Origin: Oleiagrimonas sp963817755
GTDB taxonomy: Bacteria; Pseudomonadota; Gammaproteobacteria; Xanthomonadales; Rhodanobacteraceae
Length of the DNA: 64,000 bases
NCBI GenBank assembly: GCA_963817755.1
Contig: CAWFPB010000003.1
Location: 1,240,001 to 1,304,000 of the forward strand
Reading direction: 5' to 3'
How positions within the stretch are numbered: position 1 is the first letter of the stretch; every line of letters begins with the position of its first letter. Both the position numbers and the translations under genes were made by a program. The notes below the pieces were generated by a model. It was not told the origin of the DNA and did not search any database. It was given only the letters and a program-made list of their open reading frames with translations. Shown here piece after piece: positions 17,977-28,458 of this stretch.

Positions 17977-18498
17977 ATGGCAACATATATCTCAGTAAAA
18001 CGATTAGTCACTAGAGAATCACCACGGGATATTTTCCGGGAAGACTTTCCGCAATGGCCTGACCTCCCCATTCGCGGTGGCTGGGGATACGACACGGAAT
18101 CTGCCGTCGTCATTGACAAGAATGATCCTACTGTTCCACAAGGGATCCCCTTCGATGGGATGGAGGTTGAGCACATGTTCGCTGATATGCGACTTTGGGA
18201 GGAATTGATTGTCTTCCGCCCTCAAGGTGAAAGACTTGCAGGCATACACAAGACAATCATAGATCAGAGCTTGATTAGTGGTGATGAAAAGAGCGGGCTT
18301 ATGTACGACGTGCTCCGATTTCAAGTTACGGCACTACCCGAAACTGAATGGGAGGCCCTCAAGGCGATATGGGAAGGTCCGAACGGGATAGCATCGCCGA
18401 CATTTGATCGTGAAGCTCATCAACGCAGGCACGAAGCAGCCACGAAGACATTCGAAGCAAATTACTGGTTTGAGATTTCCAGTTTCTATGGGCAATAG
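17977..18498 (+). CDS. Hypothetical protein in AT-richer cassette
   Basis: 173 residues from the ATG at 17977 (a TTG at 17953 is also in frame). Soluble, acidic, with EDFPQWPDLPIRGGWGYDTESAVVIDKND and KTIIDQSLISGDEKSGLMYDVLRFQV. No signal peptide or membrane span. I do not recognise the family; size, acidity and lone placement recall immunity or effector-accessory proteins, but that is only a guess. It is clearly AT-richer than the flanking core genes, a sign of transfer. Confidence 0.55.
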   Translation: MATYISVKRLVTRESPRDIFREDFPQWPDLPIRGGWGYDTESAVVIDKNDPTVPQGIPFDGMEVEHMFADMRLWEELIVFRPQGERLAGIHKTIIDQSLISGDEKSGLMYDVLRFQVTALPETEWEALKAIWEGPNGIASPTFDREAHQRRHEAATKTFEANYWFEISSFYGQ

Positions 18499-18678
18499 AT
18501 CTTGTGAACTAGCATTGTTTTTTAACATTCCTGCATATGATGTTTGATTAATGTTTTGAGATTCACTACACACTTGTTAATTTGGACAACAAAATAAATA
18601 GCCAGGACGGCCTTGGATGTATCGTAAATCATGTTCGATGGTTACTATGCCACCGGGGAAATGAATGGGGAGGTAGAC

Positions 18679-19311
18679 ATGAAATGGCTTAATGCGCTCG
18701 GACAGACTATCGTCATTCCGCTTATGCTACTCAACATTTTTGGTAGTATCGTCGCCATCGTCTGGCTCGGCATCTTAGGTGAATGGCACACAATCTTATT
18801 AGGAGTAATCGGATTCATTCTCGCTAGACTCATACTCGGGATTGCTCTCCTCGCTGGGTTCATATTCTCTGCGCCAGCGTTGTACTTCAACAGTATCAAT
18901 TTCAAGCCGGGAACTATGTTTTTCGGCGCTCTAGCCATGCTCTACACCATGATCATGTTTTCCGCTTGGTGCTTTTTGGTTCTATTCCTATTACTTCGAA
19001 CAAGCGAACACTCCGCAGCACTACCTACAATCCTGCTTGCCTATGGTGTCGCTACTGGTCCAGTCGCTTATTTGGCACAAAGGGAAAACAGCACAGAAGG
19101 CGGTAACCCTTTTTCTATACTCACGGCACTTTTCTTACAGATTGCATTCTGTTCGATCATCGTCGCTTACCTGGCCCATATCAGCCTTGAACACGCCATT
19201 GTAATTTTCGCTGCGATTATGCTCGCGAACTTCATACTTCAGGCTGTACTTACGGTACTAATAGAGCGCGAGGAAAAGAAGTTAAACCGCGGCTGGTTTC
19301 CAGAGGGTTAG
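18679..19311 (+). CDS. Hypothetical integral membrane protein
   Basis: 210 residues with about six hydrophobic spans (TIVIPLMLLNIFGSIVAIVWL, LLGVIGFILARLILGIALLAGF, LAMLYTMIMFSAWCFLVLFLLL, TILLAYGVATGPVAYLA, LTALFLQIAFCSIIVAYL, AIVIFAAIMLANFILQAVLTV) and a charged C-terminus (EREEKKLNRGW). The start at 18679 is chosen because GGGGAGG lies just upstream; ATGs at 18631 and 18661 are also in frame. Family not recognised. AT-richer than the chromosome backbone and flanked by unknown genes. Confidence 0.6.
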   Translation: MKWLNALGQTIVIPLMLLNIFGSIVAIVWLGILGEWHTILLGVIGFILARLILGIALLAGFIFSAPALYFNSINFKPGTMFFGALAMLYTMIMFSAWCFLVLFLLLRTSEHSAALPTILLAYGVATGPVAYLAQRENSTEGGNPFSILTALFLQIAFCSIIVAYLAHISLEHAIVIFAAIMLANFILQAVLTVLIEREEKKLNRGWFPEG

Positions 19312-19405
19312 GACTCTTGAGTCAATGGAGCGATCATGTAATACGTTTGGATAAATCATAGGGATAATGGAAAATTCTATAACTACAATCTAATGAACTA
19401 TTTGC

Positions 19406-19723
19406 CTACCCCTCCTTCACACTCTTCTTTATTTTTGAATGATGGAAGCCGTACCAAGCAATAACTATAATCGTAGCCACGTTGACAATAGACCAGATCT
19501 CGCGATTTGCATACACCGGGATGATTGGATTATAGATGCCTGAAATAACGCCCCAAACCCATACCCAGCCCTCATGTCCATCTCGGTAAGACGAAACTGC
19601 GATGTATGCGCATGCGGCACACACAATCCAACGCATTACCGAATAGTATCCGTACGGCATGGTTGGTATAAGTGCAATAAGAAGCGCGATTGCGACTATC
19701 CACAATGCAAGCTTGCTAGTCAT
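19406..19723 (-). CDS. DUF6804-like small membrane protein
   Basis: 105 residues with four probable spans: LWIVAIALLIALIPT, then PYGYYSVMRWIVCAACAYIAV, then WVWVWGVISGIYNPIIPVY, then WSIVNVATIIVIAWYGF. The YGYYxxxRWIVC and YNPIIPVYxxREIW segments match small membrane proteins annotated as DUF6804. The function is unknown. It lies 53 bp downstream of the J-domain gene on the same strand and may be cotranscribed with it. Confidence 0.6.
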   Translation of the reverse strand: MTSKLALWIVAIALLIALIPTMPYGYYSVMRWIVCAACAYIAVSSYRDGHEGWVWVWGVISGIYNPIIPVYANREIWSIVNVATIIVIAWYGFHHSKIKKSVKEG

Positions 19724-19776
19724 GCCTATAACTCCGATTCTGATCCGCCCCTCTAAGCACTTGATGTGCTGTTACC

Positions 19777-21495
19777 TTAGAATTGGGCAGCACTGATTGA
19801 TTTGGTAGGGAAATTACCGCCAAACTGCGGGACAAGCTCAATATCATGGCCAAATACTTCATTCCCACGAACTGAAAAGGTGACCTCATTCTCACCTTCG
19901 TTATATGCAGTTGCAGGACCGAAGCGATGACGGATTCCATACCAAATACGACCTATTGCATAGTGAATTTTGTACGTTCCAACAGGCACCTTGGTCTCAT
20001 AGCTCGAGCCACCACGAACGTATATTGTCATCACGAGGCGACCTGTATGCGCATCGATCAATTTGATGTAGTAGTTCTCAGGCCCCTTGCGAGTCTTAAG
20101 GCGAAAGGGCGCAATGCGACGGGATCTAACGTAAACGTGTTGAACACCTTGCCAAATACGGACAGGCTTATAGCCCAGAACAATTTTATGTGCCGTTTTT
20201 TTTGTGAACCACCTAGCGCCTTCACGTTCATACTTTGACTTGTATGAAGCGATGGAAGCTATCGCTGCACTGCGCACTTCCTGTTCATACCGATAACTAC
20301 CACATCGACTGTTGAAATCTTTTACCAGTGAATTAAATCGCCTAACATCAGAATGCACATATGCGTTCAATACTTTTTGAGCCGCCTCAATCCTAATATG
20401 TTGTGCAAGGCAATATGTAATTTCATCGGCATTCAAAATATTGTCGGACCCCACTGGCGGACGCACCTCAGTAGGAAGTGCAGAGTTTGATGTCCCCATG
20501 ACTGATACACTGGCCACTTTAACTGTAGGGGTTGGCGCAAGCTTGAACGCAGGAGTCAACTTATTTCTGTCGGATTCTGATTTCGCAGCTACGAACTGAT
20601 CAGGCGGTTCCGCATCCCCTGATGGAGTCACAGCTGTAGAATATGATGGTGTATACGAAGATCCTGTATAAGTCGGAGTGCTCGACTGCACTATAAATAT
20701 GCTGAAACCTATGATTGCGGCACACATAATTCCAGTTTGAATTATGAAAGGACGCCCAAATCGCGACCATACATTTGCAAGCTTCTGTACTGATGTTTTT
20801 GTTGGTAGTGTTGCGATAAATGCATCCAGACTCGCACGGAGTCTCGCATCCTCACCTGTGGGTCTCTTTGAGTGATTTAGTGCAAAATCCAAAGCTTGTT
20901 CCGCAACAGCTTGCGCTATCTCAAATTTCCCAATTGCAGCGAAATACCACGCCTGATGCGCAAGGATTCGCGCATTCACGTCAGATGGTCTCTTCCCACC
21001 AAATAAATTTATGACCAGCGCACGTACTGTATAAATTGGCCCAAAAGGTATGCCCCACCACCCAAGGAACCACGTAAATAGTGTCGCCTTAATTGCTTCT
21101 TTTTCAGCACACTTCCGACAATAAATGCCCTGAATCGGTTCGCTACGCGTGGCTAGTATGAAGCTTGCAGTTCGATAGAAGATTACGTAACGCGGTTGCG
21201 CCGATACGACACCACATACTGAACAATGTACAGGTTCAGGAACTTCAGGTTTTGAAGTTGCGGAATCAGGCGTCTCCACAGCGGATGCGTCATATCTACT
21301 GCGTGATGCGGGATCATGCAGTACACGATAGGCTTCCTCTACTTGCTGAAACAGTGCTTTGGCATTGGGTAACGAGCAACGGTCGGGATGGTACTCCATC
21401 GCCTTACGTCTATACGACGTTTTAATTTCGGCAGCAGACGCGTTCGTCCCGACACCAAGAATCTTGTAGAAGCCCTTCGGATCCGATCCGCCCAT
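19777..21495 (-). CDS. J-domain membrane protein with zinc ribbon and C-terminal domain
   Basis: 572 residues from the ATG at 21495, which has GGGGGCGGAG just upstream (an ATG 24 bp earlier is in frame). Residues 1-70 are a J domain (YKILGVGTNASAAEIKTSYRRKAMEYHPDRC) with the HPD tripeptide that stimulates Hsp70. A CSVC...CRKC zinc ribbon follows, then a hydrophobic stretch (LFTWFLGWWGIPFGPIYTVRALVI), a helical segment (ARILAHQAWYFAAIGKFEIAQAVAEQAL), and a second span (IIQTGIMCAAIIGFSIFIV). The large C-terminal part has ADEITYCLAQHIRIEAA, FNSLVKDFNSRCGSYRYE and a beta-rich end (YYIKLIDAHTG, VPVGTYKIHYA). It is not DnaJ: there is no Gly/Phe region. Likely anchors a chaperone to the membrane. 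Confidence 0.7.
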   Translation of the reverse strand: MGGSDPKGFYKILGVGTNASAAEIKTSYRRKAMEYHPDRCSLPNAKALFQQVEEAYRVLHDPASRSRYDASAVETPDSATSKPEVPEPVHCSVCGVVSAQPRYVIFYRTASFILATRSEPIQGIYCRKCAEKEAIKATLFTWFLGWWGIPFGPIYTVRALVINLFGGKRPSDVNARILAHQAWYFAAIGKFEIAQAVAEQALDFALNHSKRPTGEDARLRASLDAFIATLPTKTSVQKLANVWSRFGRPFIIQTGIMCAAIIGFSIFIVQSSTPTYTGSSYTPSYSTAVTPSGDAEPPDQFVAAKSESDRNKLTPAFKLAPTPTVKVASVSVMGTSNSALPTEVRPPVGSDNILNADEITYCLAQHIRIEAAQKVLNAYVHSDVRRFNSLVKDFNSRCGSYRYEQEVRSAAIASIASYKSKYEREGARWFTKKTAHKIVLGYKPVRIWQGVQHVYVRSRRIAPFRLKTRKGPENYYIKLIDAHTGRLVMTIYVRGGSSYETKVPVGTYKIHYAIGRIWYGIRHRFGPATAYNEGENEVTFSVRGNEVFGHDIELVPQFGGNFPTKSISAAQF

Positions 21496-21582
21496 TTGCT
21501 CCGCCCCCAATATTCCCATACCCGATCATAGGCCCGCAGTGTCTACGGTGCCGAGGCTCGTCTACTCAAACTCATTCGCTCG

Positions 21583-24500
21583 CTAATGTGCTTGTCTCGA
21601 TAGCGCCTCTTTCACACTCTGATACAACGCAACTCTGAAAGCTTCATCCTGAGCATGAAGCTTGTAGAGCTCAAGCTCCTCTTTCCTTCGATGAAGCATC
21701 ACGTCCTTCATGATTTTGTCGAAGGCGAGTTCGCGAGCGTAGGGATCCATATTTTCTTTGAATTTCGTTTGGAAATCCGGATGCGCCCGCACGCTCGTCG
21801 ACTATGCTGAAGAACTTCACACGCTGCTCTTCCGGCGTGGCATTCCAGCCCTGGAACCAGCGCTCATTGAAGCTGCTTATGATGTCATCGAGCGGATCTT
21901 CATGAACTTCTTCGCCACGGTAGCCCCTGGGATTGGGGTTTTGTGGATCGAGCTCGGTCTCTGATGCATCCAAACCTATGGTTTGATTCAACTTCGTGCG
22001 CTGCAGGCCGTAGGAGGACAGGTCGACGGACTCCAGAAGTTCGTCCAAGGCATCCTGGCCCGGGTCCTTGATCTTTAACTTCGGCACCAGGAACTTCAGG
22101 AACCAGAACAGCTTTTCCCAGTCCACCACTTCGAACGGCATGATCGACGCCATCTGGCCGTAGATCTTCACGAACTGCTTGGCCTTGATCTTGAAGTCGA
22201 TCTTGTCCTTGTCCTCGAGTTCCAGTTCCTGATTGAACCGCTCGGCTGCCGTGTCGATCATCGGGCTCAGCTTCTGGGCATCTTCGTCGTTGAAGAAGCG
22301 CGTGCAGAAGTCCTCCACTTCGGTCCATTCGTAGACGCCCGCCTCGTCAAGCGTCGCCTTCAGCTCGTGCAAGACATTCACATCGGTCGCCTCAGACAGC
22401 GTCGTGACGGTGTAAGAACGGATCGAAGGCTGTCTTGATGTCCTCGGTCGTGTTGAAGAAATCGAGCACGAAGAGGTCTTCCGTGCGTTTGCCCAGCTTC
22501 GGCGCGGAACGGTTCAGGCGCGACAGCGCCTGCACGGCCAGGACGCCCTGCAGCTTCTTGTCGACATACATCGCGCAGAGCTTCGGCTGATCGAAACCCG
22601 TCAGATACTTGTTCGCGACGACCAGCAGCCGGATACGTTCGTCGACGTTTGATCGAATCATCGGCTGCCTTTCGTCGGCCGTCGAAATAGAACCGTCTTG
22701 TCTCGGGAAAGCCGTTCATCTCGGCTTCGGTGTACTTGATGCCGTCGACTTCCTTCTCGCCGGAGAACGCGATCAGGCCTTGAACGGGTTGCCGCGCCGC
22801 TCGCAGTTCGGCCTGCACGGCCTTGTAGTAGCGGATCGCCGTCTCGATGTTCTGCGTGACGACCATGCCCTTGGCCTTGCCGCGCAGCTTCTTGGTGTTC
22901 ACCACCTGCTCGATGAAGTGCTCCAGCATGATCTCGGCCTTGGTGTTGATCGTCTGCTGGCTGCGCTCGACATAGGCGCGCAGCTTCTTCTGCGCCTTGA
23001 TGGTGTCGAACAGCGGGTTGTCCTCGATGGACTTCTGGATCTCGTAGTAGCTCTTGTAGGTCGTGTAGTTGGCCAGCACGTCGAGGATGAAGCCCTCCTC
23101 GATCGCCTGCTTCATGCTGTAGAGGTGGAAGGGCTTGAAGCTGCCGTCGGGCTGTTGCGTCGCCGAACTTTTCCAGCGTGGTGTTTTTCGGCGTGGCGGT
23201 GAAGGCGAAGTAGGAGGCATTGCCGCGCATCTTGCGCGCCTGCATGGCCGCCAGGATCCTGTCCTGCGGATCGTCCTCGTCCGGATCGTCGCTGCCGCCC
23301 ATGGCCTGGTTCATGTTGTCATGGGCAATGCCGCTCTGGCTGCTGTGCGCCTCGTCGATGATCACGGCAAAGCGCTTGTCGCTCAGGTCGGCGATGCCGT
23401 CGATGATGAAGGGGAACTTCTGGATCGTGGTGATGATGATCTTCTTGCCGTTCTCCAGCGCCGCTTTCAGATCGGCCGAGCGCATCGCCGGGGCGACGAT
23501 GTTCTTCACCTCGGAGAAATCCTTGATGTTGTCGCGCAGCTGCTTGTCCAGCAGGCGGCGGTCGGTGACCACGATCACGCTATCGAACAGCGGCGCGTCC
23601 AGCGCCCGTGCGCCGGGCAGTTCCAGGCGCTGCGGATAGGTCTCGATCAGCTGATAGGCCGCCCAGGTGATGCAGTTGGACTTGCCGGAACCGGCCGAGT
23701 GCTGGATCAGGTAGCTTTGACCCACCCCATGGTCAGCAGCATGGCCCAACAGCTGCCGCACCACATCGAGCTGGTGATAGCGCGGGAAGATCAGGGTCTT
23801 TTTGGCCAGCGGGGCGGTCTTGCCTTGCCCTCCAGCAGCACGAAGTGCTGGATGATCCCGGCCAGGCTTCCGGGCTGGAAGACCTCTTCCCACAGATAGG
23901 CGGTCTTGTGGCCATTGGGGTTGGGCGGGTTGCCTGCGCCTTCATTGTGGCCCTTGTTGAACGGCAGGAACCAGGTGGAGCTCCGGCCAGCTTGGTGGTC
24001 ATCCAGACCTCGTCCGTATCGGCGGCCATGTGCACCAGCGCGCGGCCGAACTGCATCAGGGTCTGCGTGGCGTCGCGGTCTCGCGGTACTGCTTTTGCCC
24101 GTGGTAGCGGGCGGTCTGGCCGGTCCAGGCGTTCTTCAGCTCCAGCGTGACGAGGGGCAGGCCGTTGAGGAACAGCACCATGTCCACCGATTCATTCGGG
24201 TTGGCCAGGAGTGGTGCACCTGCCGGGTCACGCTCCAGATATTGGCGGCGAAGTTGTCGTGAACCTTTTGCGCGGAGCTGGCCAGCGGCGCCGGATACAT
24301 CAGGGTGAAATGCGCATCATCGACGGGCAGGCCCTTCTTCAGCACATGCAGCACGCCCTTGCGCTTCACCAGCTTGTCGAACTGGCCGAGAATCTTGGCC
24401 TGCCAGTCGGCGGGGTTGCGGGCCTTGAGCTTGTCCAGCGCCTTGCCTTGGGTCGCTTCCAGGAATTCCCAGAACAGGCGGGTGTCGAGCGCGAGGGCGG

Positions 24501-24639
24501 CGTCGAAGTCGGCCGGGCGGCCGATGCGGATAGGGGCCGGTCCCGGTGCGCGCCTGTCGGCCAGCTCTTCCGTGGTGGTGCCGGTCAGGTGCCGTTCGAT
24601 GGCCTGTTCCAGCGCGATTTCCTTGGTGTTGCTGACCAT
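21583..24639 (-). pseudogene. hsdR: Type I restriction enzyme HsdR subunit, frame-broken
   Basis: About 1019 codons, normal for HsdR. MVSNTKEIALEQAIERHL opens the N-terminal nuclease domain. The motor domain has Walker A HSAGSGKSN (near 23701-23678), FAVIIDEAH (near 23356-23345) and ASYFAFTATPKNTTLEKFG. Then come VANKYLTGFDQPKLCAMYVDKKLQGVLAVQALSRLNR and the helical C-terminus ending VKEALSRQAH. Pieces alternate among all three reverse frames with many single-base indels (for example near 23890, 23170, 22660, 22380, 21795). Starts 11 bp downstream of hsdS. The subunit translocates and cuts DNA; active only if the indels are sequencing errors. Confidence 0.75.
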
Positions 24640-24649
24640 GCCCTACCCC

Positions 24650-25947
24650 TTATGTGACCTTGATTTTGCCCGTGACCGCCGCGTTGATCAGGCTCGTCTT
24701 GTATTCCTTGAGCGCGGCAATTTGGTCTTCCTTGATCGAAATAGCATCATCGATCTGTTGACTCTGTTCGTCAATGTACGCAACAATGGCATCCTGCTCT
24801 TCCTAGCGGCAGAAGTGTCATGAAATGCTGCAAAACTGTCATTTCGGAATTGTATTGCGAAGGCCTTTGTAAGGCCGCGCAATCTTCTTAACGGTATCCG
24901 CGAAGATATGAGACAGATAGCGCGAAGAAATCTGGATTATACATCGCCTGGAGGTCGTAGACTACGTAGGCTCCAGCTAATCATGCCGAAATAGCTCGAA
25001 AGACCAACTGCGCGCCGTTAATCTTCCACATCGAATTGGCAGAAGACAAAATCCCCGGGCTGGACTTCCTGGTAAGTATCAACTCAGCCAGAAATTTACC
25101 TTCGATGTCTTTCCAGTCACGCCTGATGATGCCCCGAAGGGTAAGCGAAAGCAGGTCATAGTCACGTGCATCGTCTTGCCTATCAGAGCTTCTTATTTAT
25201 CGTGAAGATGAATTTGCTTGTGCCGCTGCTCCCAATGCGCGGGGATTTGGCCGATCCAGTCGATGCCGCTGTCCTTCATGGGGGCGTCGGGGTTCAGGCC
25301 GCGGGTGACGGCCTGCTGGATCAGGATCTGCCTGCGCTCGCGCAAGAGCGTGATCTGCTCCTCCTTGATCCGCACCGCCTCATCGATCTTCGCGCATTTC
25401 CCATCCAGAAACGCCGCGATGGCGCGTTGTTCCGGGAGGGCAGGCGGCAGATCAGGATCTACTCGAAGTCCTCGAAATGTTAGATCCTGTCCGCTAGATG
25501 AGACCCGAGCCGAGCGCCAATGTAGAAGACGTCTTGTCATACGTATGCGTAGGTAGTGCAGGAAAACAGGATCGATCTCGGCTTCAGCCGAAGATGAAAT
25601 AGGCAGATCTTATGATCCACGGTCTTGTGCGCGCAAGCCCGTCCGAAGGCTTGTCATGTCATTCTGAAGTCGTTCATCCGACATGATATGTCGCCTGGCT
25701 GCGACGATCTGATATGGTCTGAAGCTTCCGGCACAGCCGTCAGCTTGATCTTCAGCTTGCACGATACACCCTGCCGATAGTGTCGACGGACAGCAATGTC
25801 GCTCTCCTTCGTGCCGAGTTCTTTTCTTTGCTCTCAAACAGGCAACTTGCGCCGGTTCGACGTCCCAATGGCTCGGAACGTCTCCGAGCCCAGTCGACGC
25901 CACTGTCCTTGTAGCTCTCGTATGCTCGGGTAGGCCGCGACGTTCAT
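24650..25947 (-). pseudogene. hsdS: Type I restriction enzyme HsdS specificity subunit, frame-broken
   Basis: The ATG at 25947 overlaps the hsdM stop (ATGA). Recognisable pieces are MNVAAYPSIRE, GDVPSHWDVE at the head of the first target-recognition domain, and the central conserved region LPPALPEQRAIAAFLDGKCAKIDEAVRIKEEQITLLRERRQILIQQAVTRGLNPDAPMKDSGIDWIGQIPAHWE. The second recognition domain lies at about 24800-25190. The distal helix is AIVAYIDEQSQQIDDAISIKEDQIAALKEYKTSLINAAVTGKIKVT, ending at 24650. Both recognition domains are heavily disrupted by indels, so the target sequence cannot be inferred. Tail motif and spacing fit hsdS exactly. Confidence 0.7.
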
Positions 25948-28351
25948 TCCGCCGCCTCCAGCTTCGACGCCACTTCGACGCCCAGGATATCCGCGATCAG
26001 GCCGTCGGCCTTCTCCTCCAGCGCCAGGATGTCCCGCGTCACCTCTTCCAGGCTGCGCAGCGGCTTGTGGCGGTAGAAGTACTTGTTGAAGCTGATCTCG
26101 TAGCCGATCTTCACGCTGTCGAGGTTGATCCAGGCCTCCTCCACATGCGGCTTCACCTCGGCCAGGAAGTAGCGGTGGATGCTGTCCTTCAGCGGCACGC
26201 TTTCCGCATCGCGCAGGTCGGTAGCGGTCTCGTAGGTCAGGTAGCTGCCATCGTGCTGGCGATACCAGCCGAAATCGGCCAGATCGTCGGGGGCGCAGCC
26301 CAGATGGTGCGGTCAGTTCATCCAGCTCGCCCGCAGGACAGCTTGTGCCGCTTGGCGATGACCTTTTCGGCGCTTCTCGTCGTACCAGCTGACGGCGTTC
26401 AGGATCGCGTTCTTCTCGGTCGCGGACAGCTTGATCTTGCGGGCCTTGATCGGCCTTGGTCACGCGGTCGCGGAAGGCGTTGAAATCGGCCGTCTCCTCG
26501 GTGCCGATGTCGCTCCATCAGCTGGTGGCCGTGCTCCAGCAGGTCGCGCAGGCTGTTTCCAGTATTTGGTGTCGGTCAGCTTGCCGCGCTGCTTGGCGTT
26601 CAGGGTGATGCCCTGCTCCTCGCACCAGGCGGTGATGGCTTTGGCCTGCTCCTTCAGGAAGCCCGGCTCGTAGACCTTCTCGCCATGCTCGTCCCAGAGC
26701 CACTCCATCGGCTCGCGCAGGGATTTGTCGAAGCGCAGGGGTGCGATGCGCTCGGCGCTGAAGCGCGGCGCGGCGGCGGTCGGGGCGTTCGATGGTGACC
26801 TTGTAGTAGCCGAAGTCCTCGTTGTCGAAGACCTTGACGGCGATGCCGTCGGGATCGTCATTGGCGTCGATCTCGCGCTCGATCGGCGCGAAGGCCAGAT
26901 AGGCGTCGGTGATCTCCTCGATGTGCTCGGGCGCGAATTCGCAGTTCTTGTCGCCCAGGTTCTTGCGCAGCTTGCGGTAGAGCAGGTTGGCGTCGATCAG
27001 CTGCACCTTGCCCTTGCGCGCCTGCGGGCTTGGCGTTGGTCAGCAGCCAGATGTAGGTGGTGATGCCGGTGTTGTAGAACAGGTTGTTGGGCAGCTGGAT
27101 GATGGTGTCCAGCAGGTCGTTCTCGATGATGTAGCGGCGGATGTTGCTCTCGCCGCCGCCCGCGTCGCCGGTGAACAGGCTGGAGCCGTTGTGGACGGAG
27201 GCGATGCGCGAGCCGATGCGGGCTGTCGCTCAGCGGCTTCATCTTGTTGACCATCTCCATCAGGAACAGCAGCTGGCCGTCGCGAGGAGCGCGGCGTGGC
27301 GTCGCACGGTTTCCTTCTTGCCCCAGTAGTCGGTCAGCTCGACCTTGAAGCGGGGGTCGATGACGTCCTTGCCGTCCTTGATGTATTTCTGCTCGCTGCT
27401 CCAGCTCTTGCCGTAGGGCGGGTTGGAGAGCATGAAGTCGAAGCGCTGGCCGGCGAATTCATCGGTGGAGAGGGTGGAGCCGACGCGGATGTTCTCGGGG
27501 TTGTTGCCCTTGATCATCATGTCGGACTTGCAGATCGCGTAGGTCTCGTCGTTGATCTCCTTGCCGTAGAGATAGACGTCGCCCTGTGGCCGGATCGGCC
27601 CTCGGGGTCGTTGATGTAGTTCTGGGACTCGGTGAGCATGCCGCCGCTGCCGCAGGCGGGGTCGTAGATGGTCATGACCGGCGGCAGCTGATCCTTGAGC
27701 GGGTCGAAGACCAGGTGGGTCATCAGGTGGATCACCTCGCGCGGCGTGAAGTGCTCCCCGGCCTCCTCGTTGTTCTCTTCGTTGAACTTGCGGATCAGCT
27801 CCTCGAAGACATAGCCCATGCCCAGGTTGGACAGGGCCGGCAGCGTGTTGCCGTCGGGGTCTTCGCCTATCGTGCGGGCGTCAGGTTGATGTACGGGCGA
27901 GACGAACTTCTCGATGACGTCGAGCAGCACATCCTTGTTCGCCATGTGTCGCATCTGATCGAGCAGCTTGAAGCGGTCGATGATCTCCTTGACGTTGTCG
28001 CTGAAGCCGTCGAGGTAGTCCTCGAAGTTGGCCAGCAGGATCTGCTGGTTGTTCGTGGCCGTGCCGTGGAGCCTCTTCAGCGTCCAGTGGGCTGGTGTTG
28101 TAGAAGACATAGCCCGAAGCCTCGCGCAGCGGCTCATCATCCAGCTCGGCGAGCCCATCTCCTCCTTCTGGTAAGCGACTTCCTCCAGCACGGCGTCCTT
28201 GGTCGGCTCCAGCAAGCGTGTCGAGACGCCGCAGGACGACCATCGGCAGGATGACATCGCGGTACTTGCCGCGCACATAGACGTCGCGCAGGCAGTCGTC
28301 GGCAATGGACCAGATGAAGGAGACGAGTTGGTTGTGGGACTGCTGATTCAT
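25944..28351 (-). pseudogene. hsdM: Type I restriction-modification HsdM methyltransferase, frame-broken
   Basis: About 800 codons. MNQQSHNQLVSFIWSIADDCLRDVYVRGKYRDVILPMVVLRRLD is a typical HsdM N-terminus. HFTPREVIHLMTHLVFDP precedes SAM motif I (DPACGSGGML, near 27663-27634); motif IV NPPYGKSW is near 27424. The long helical C-terminus ends DILALEEKADGLIADILGVEVASKLEAAE. The enzyme would methylate adenines with HsdS. At least eight single-base indels split the frame (near 28210, 28150, 28090, 27890, 27595, 27285, 27230, 27025 and more towards 26300). First gene of the hsdM-hsdS-hsdR operon; hsdM and hsdS overlap by ATGA. Confidence 0.78.
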
Positions 28352-28458
28352 GGTGTTCCAGAATTCCTGTAGTTCCTTACTGCGGTTCCGTGGACCCGGG
28401 TGCCTGTCCTAGGGTGCAGTTGCAAAAACAGAGCCATGAGCAAATGGCCGACCTGCCA

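Noticed and set aside
17241..21519. CRISPR array or prophage in the AT-rich cassette
   Set aside because: No regularly spaced repeats, and no integrase, capsid, terminase or lysis genes.
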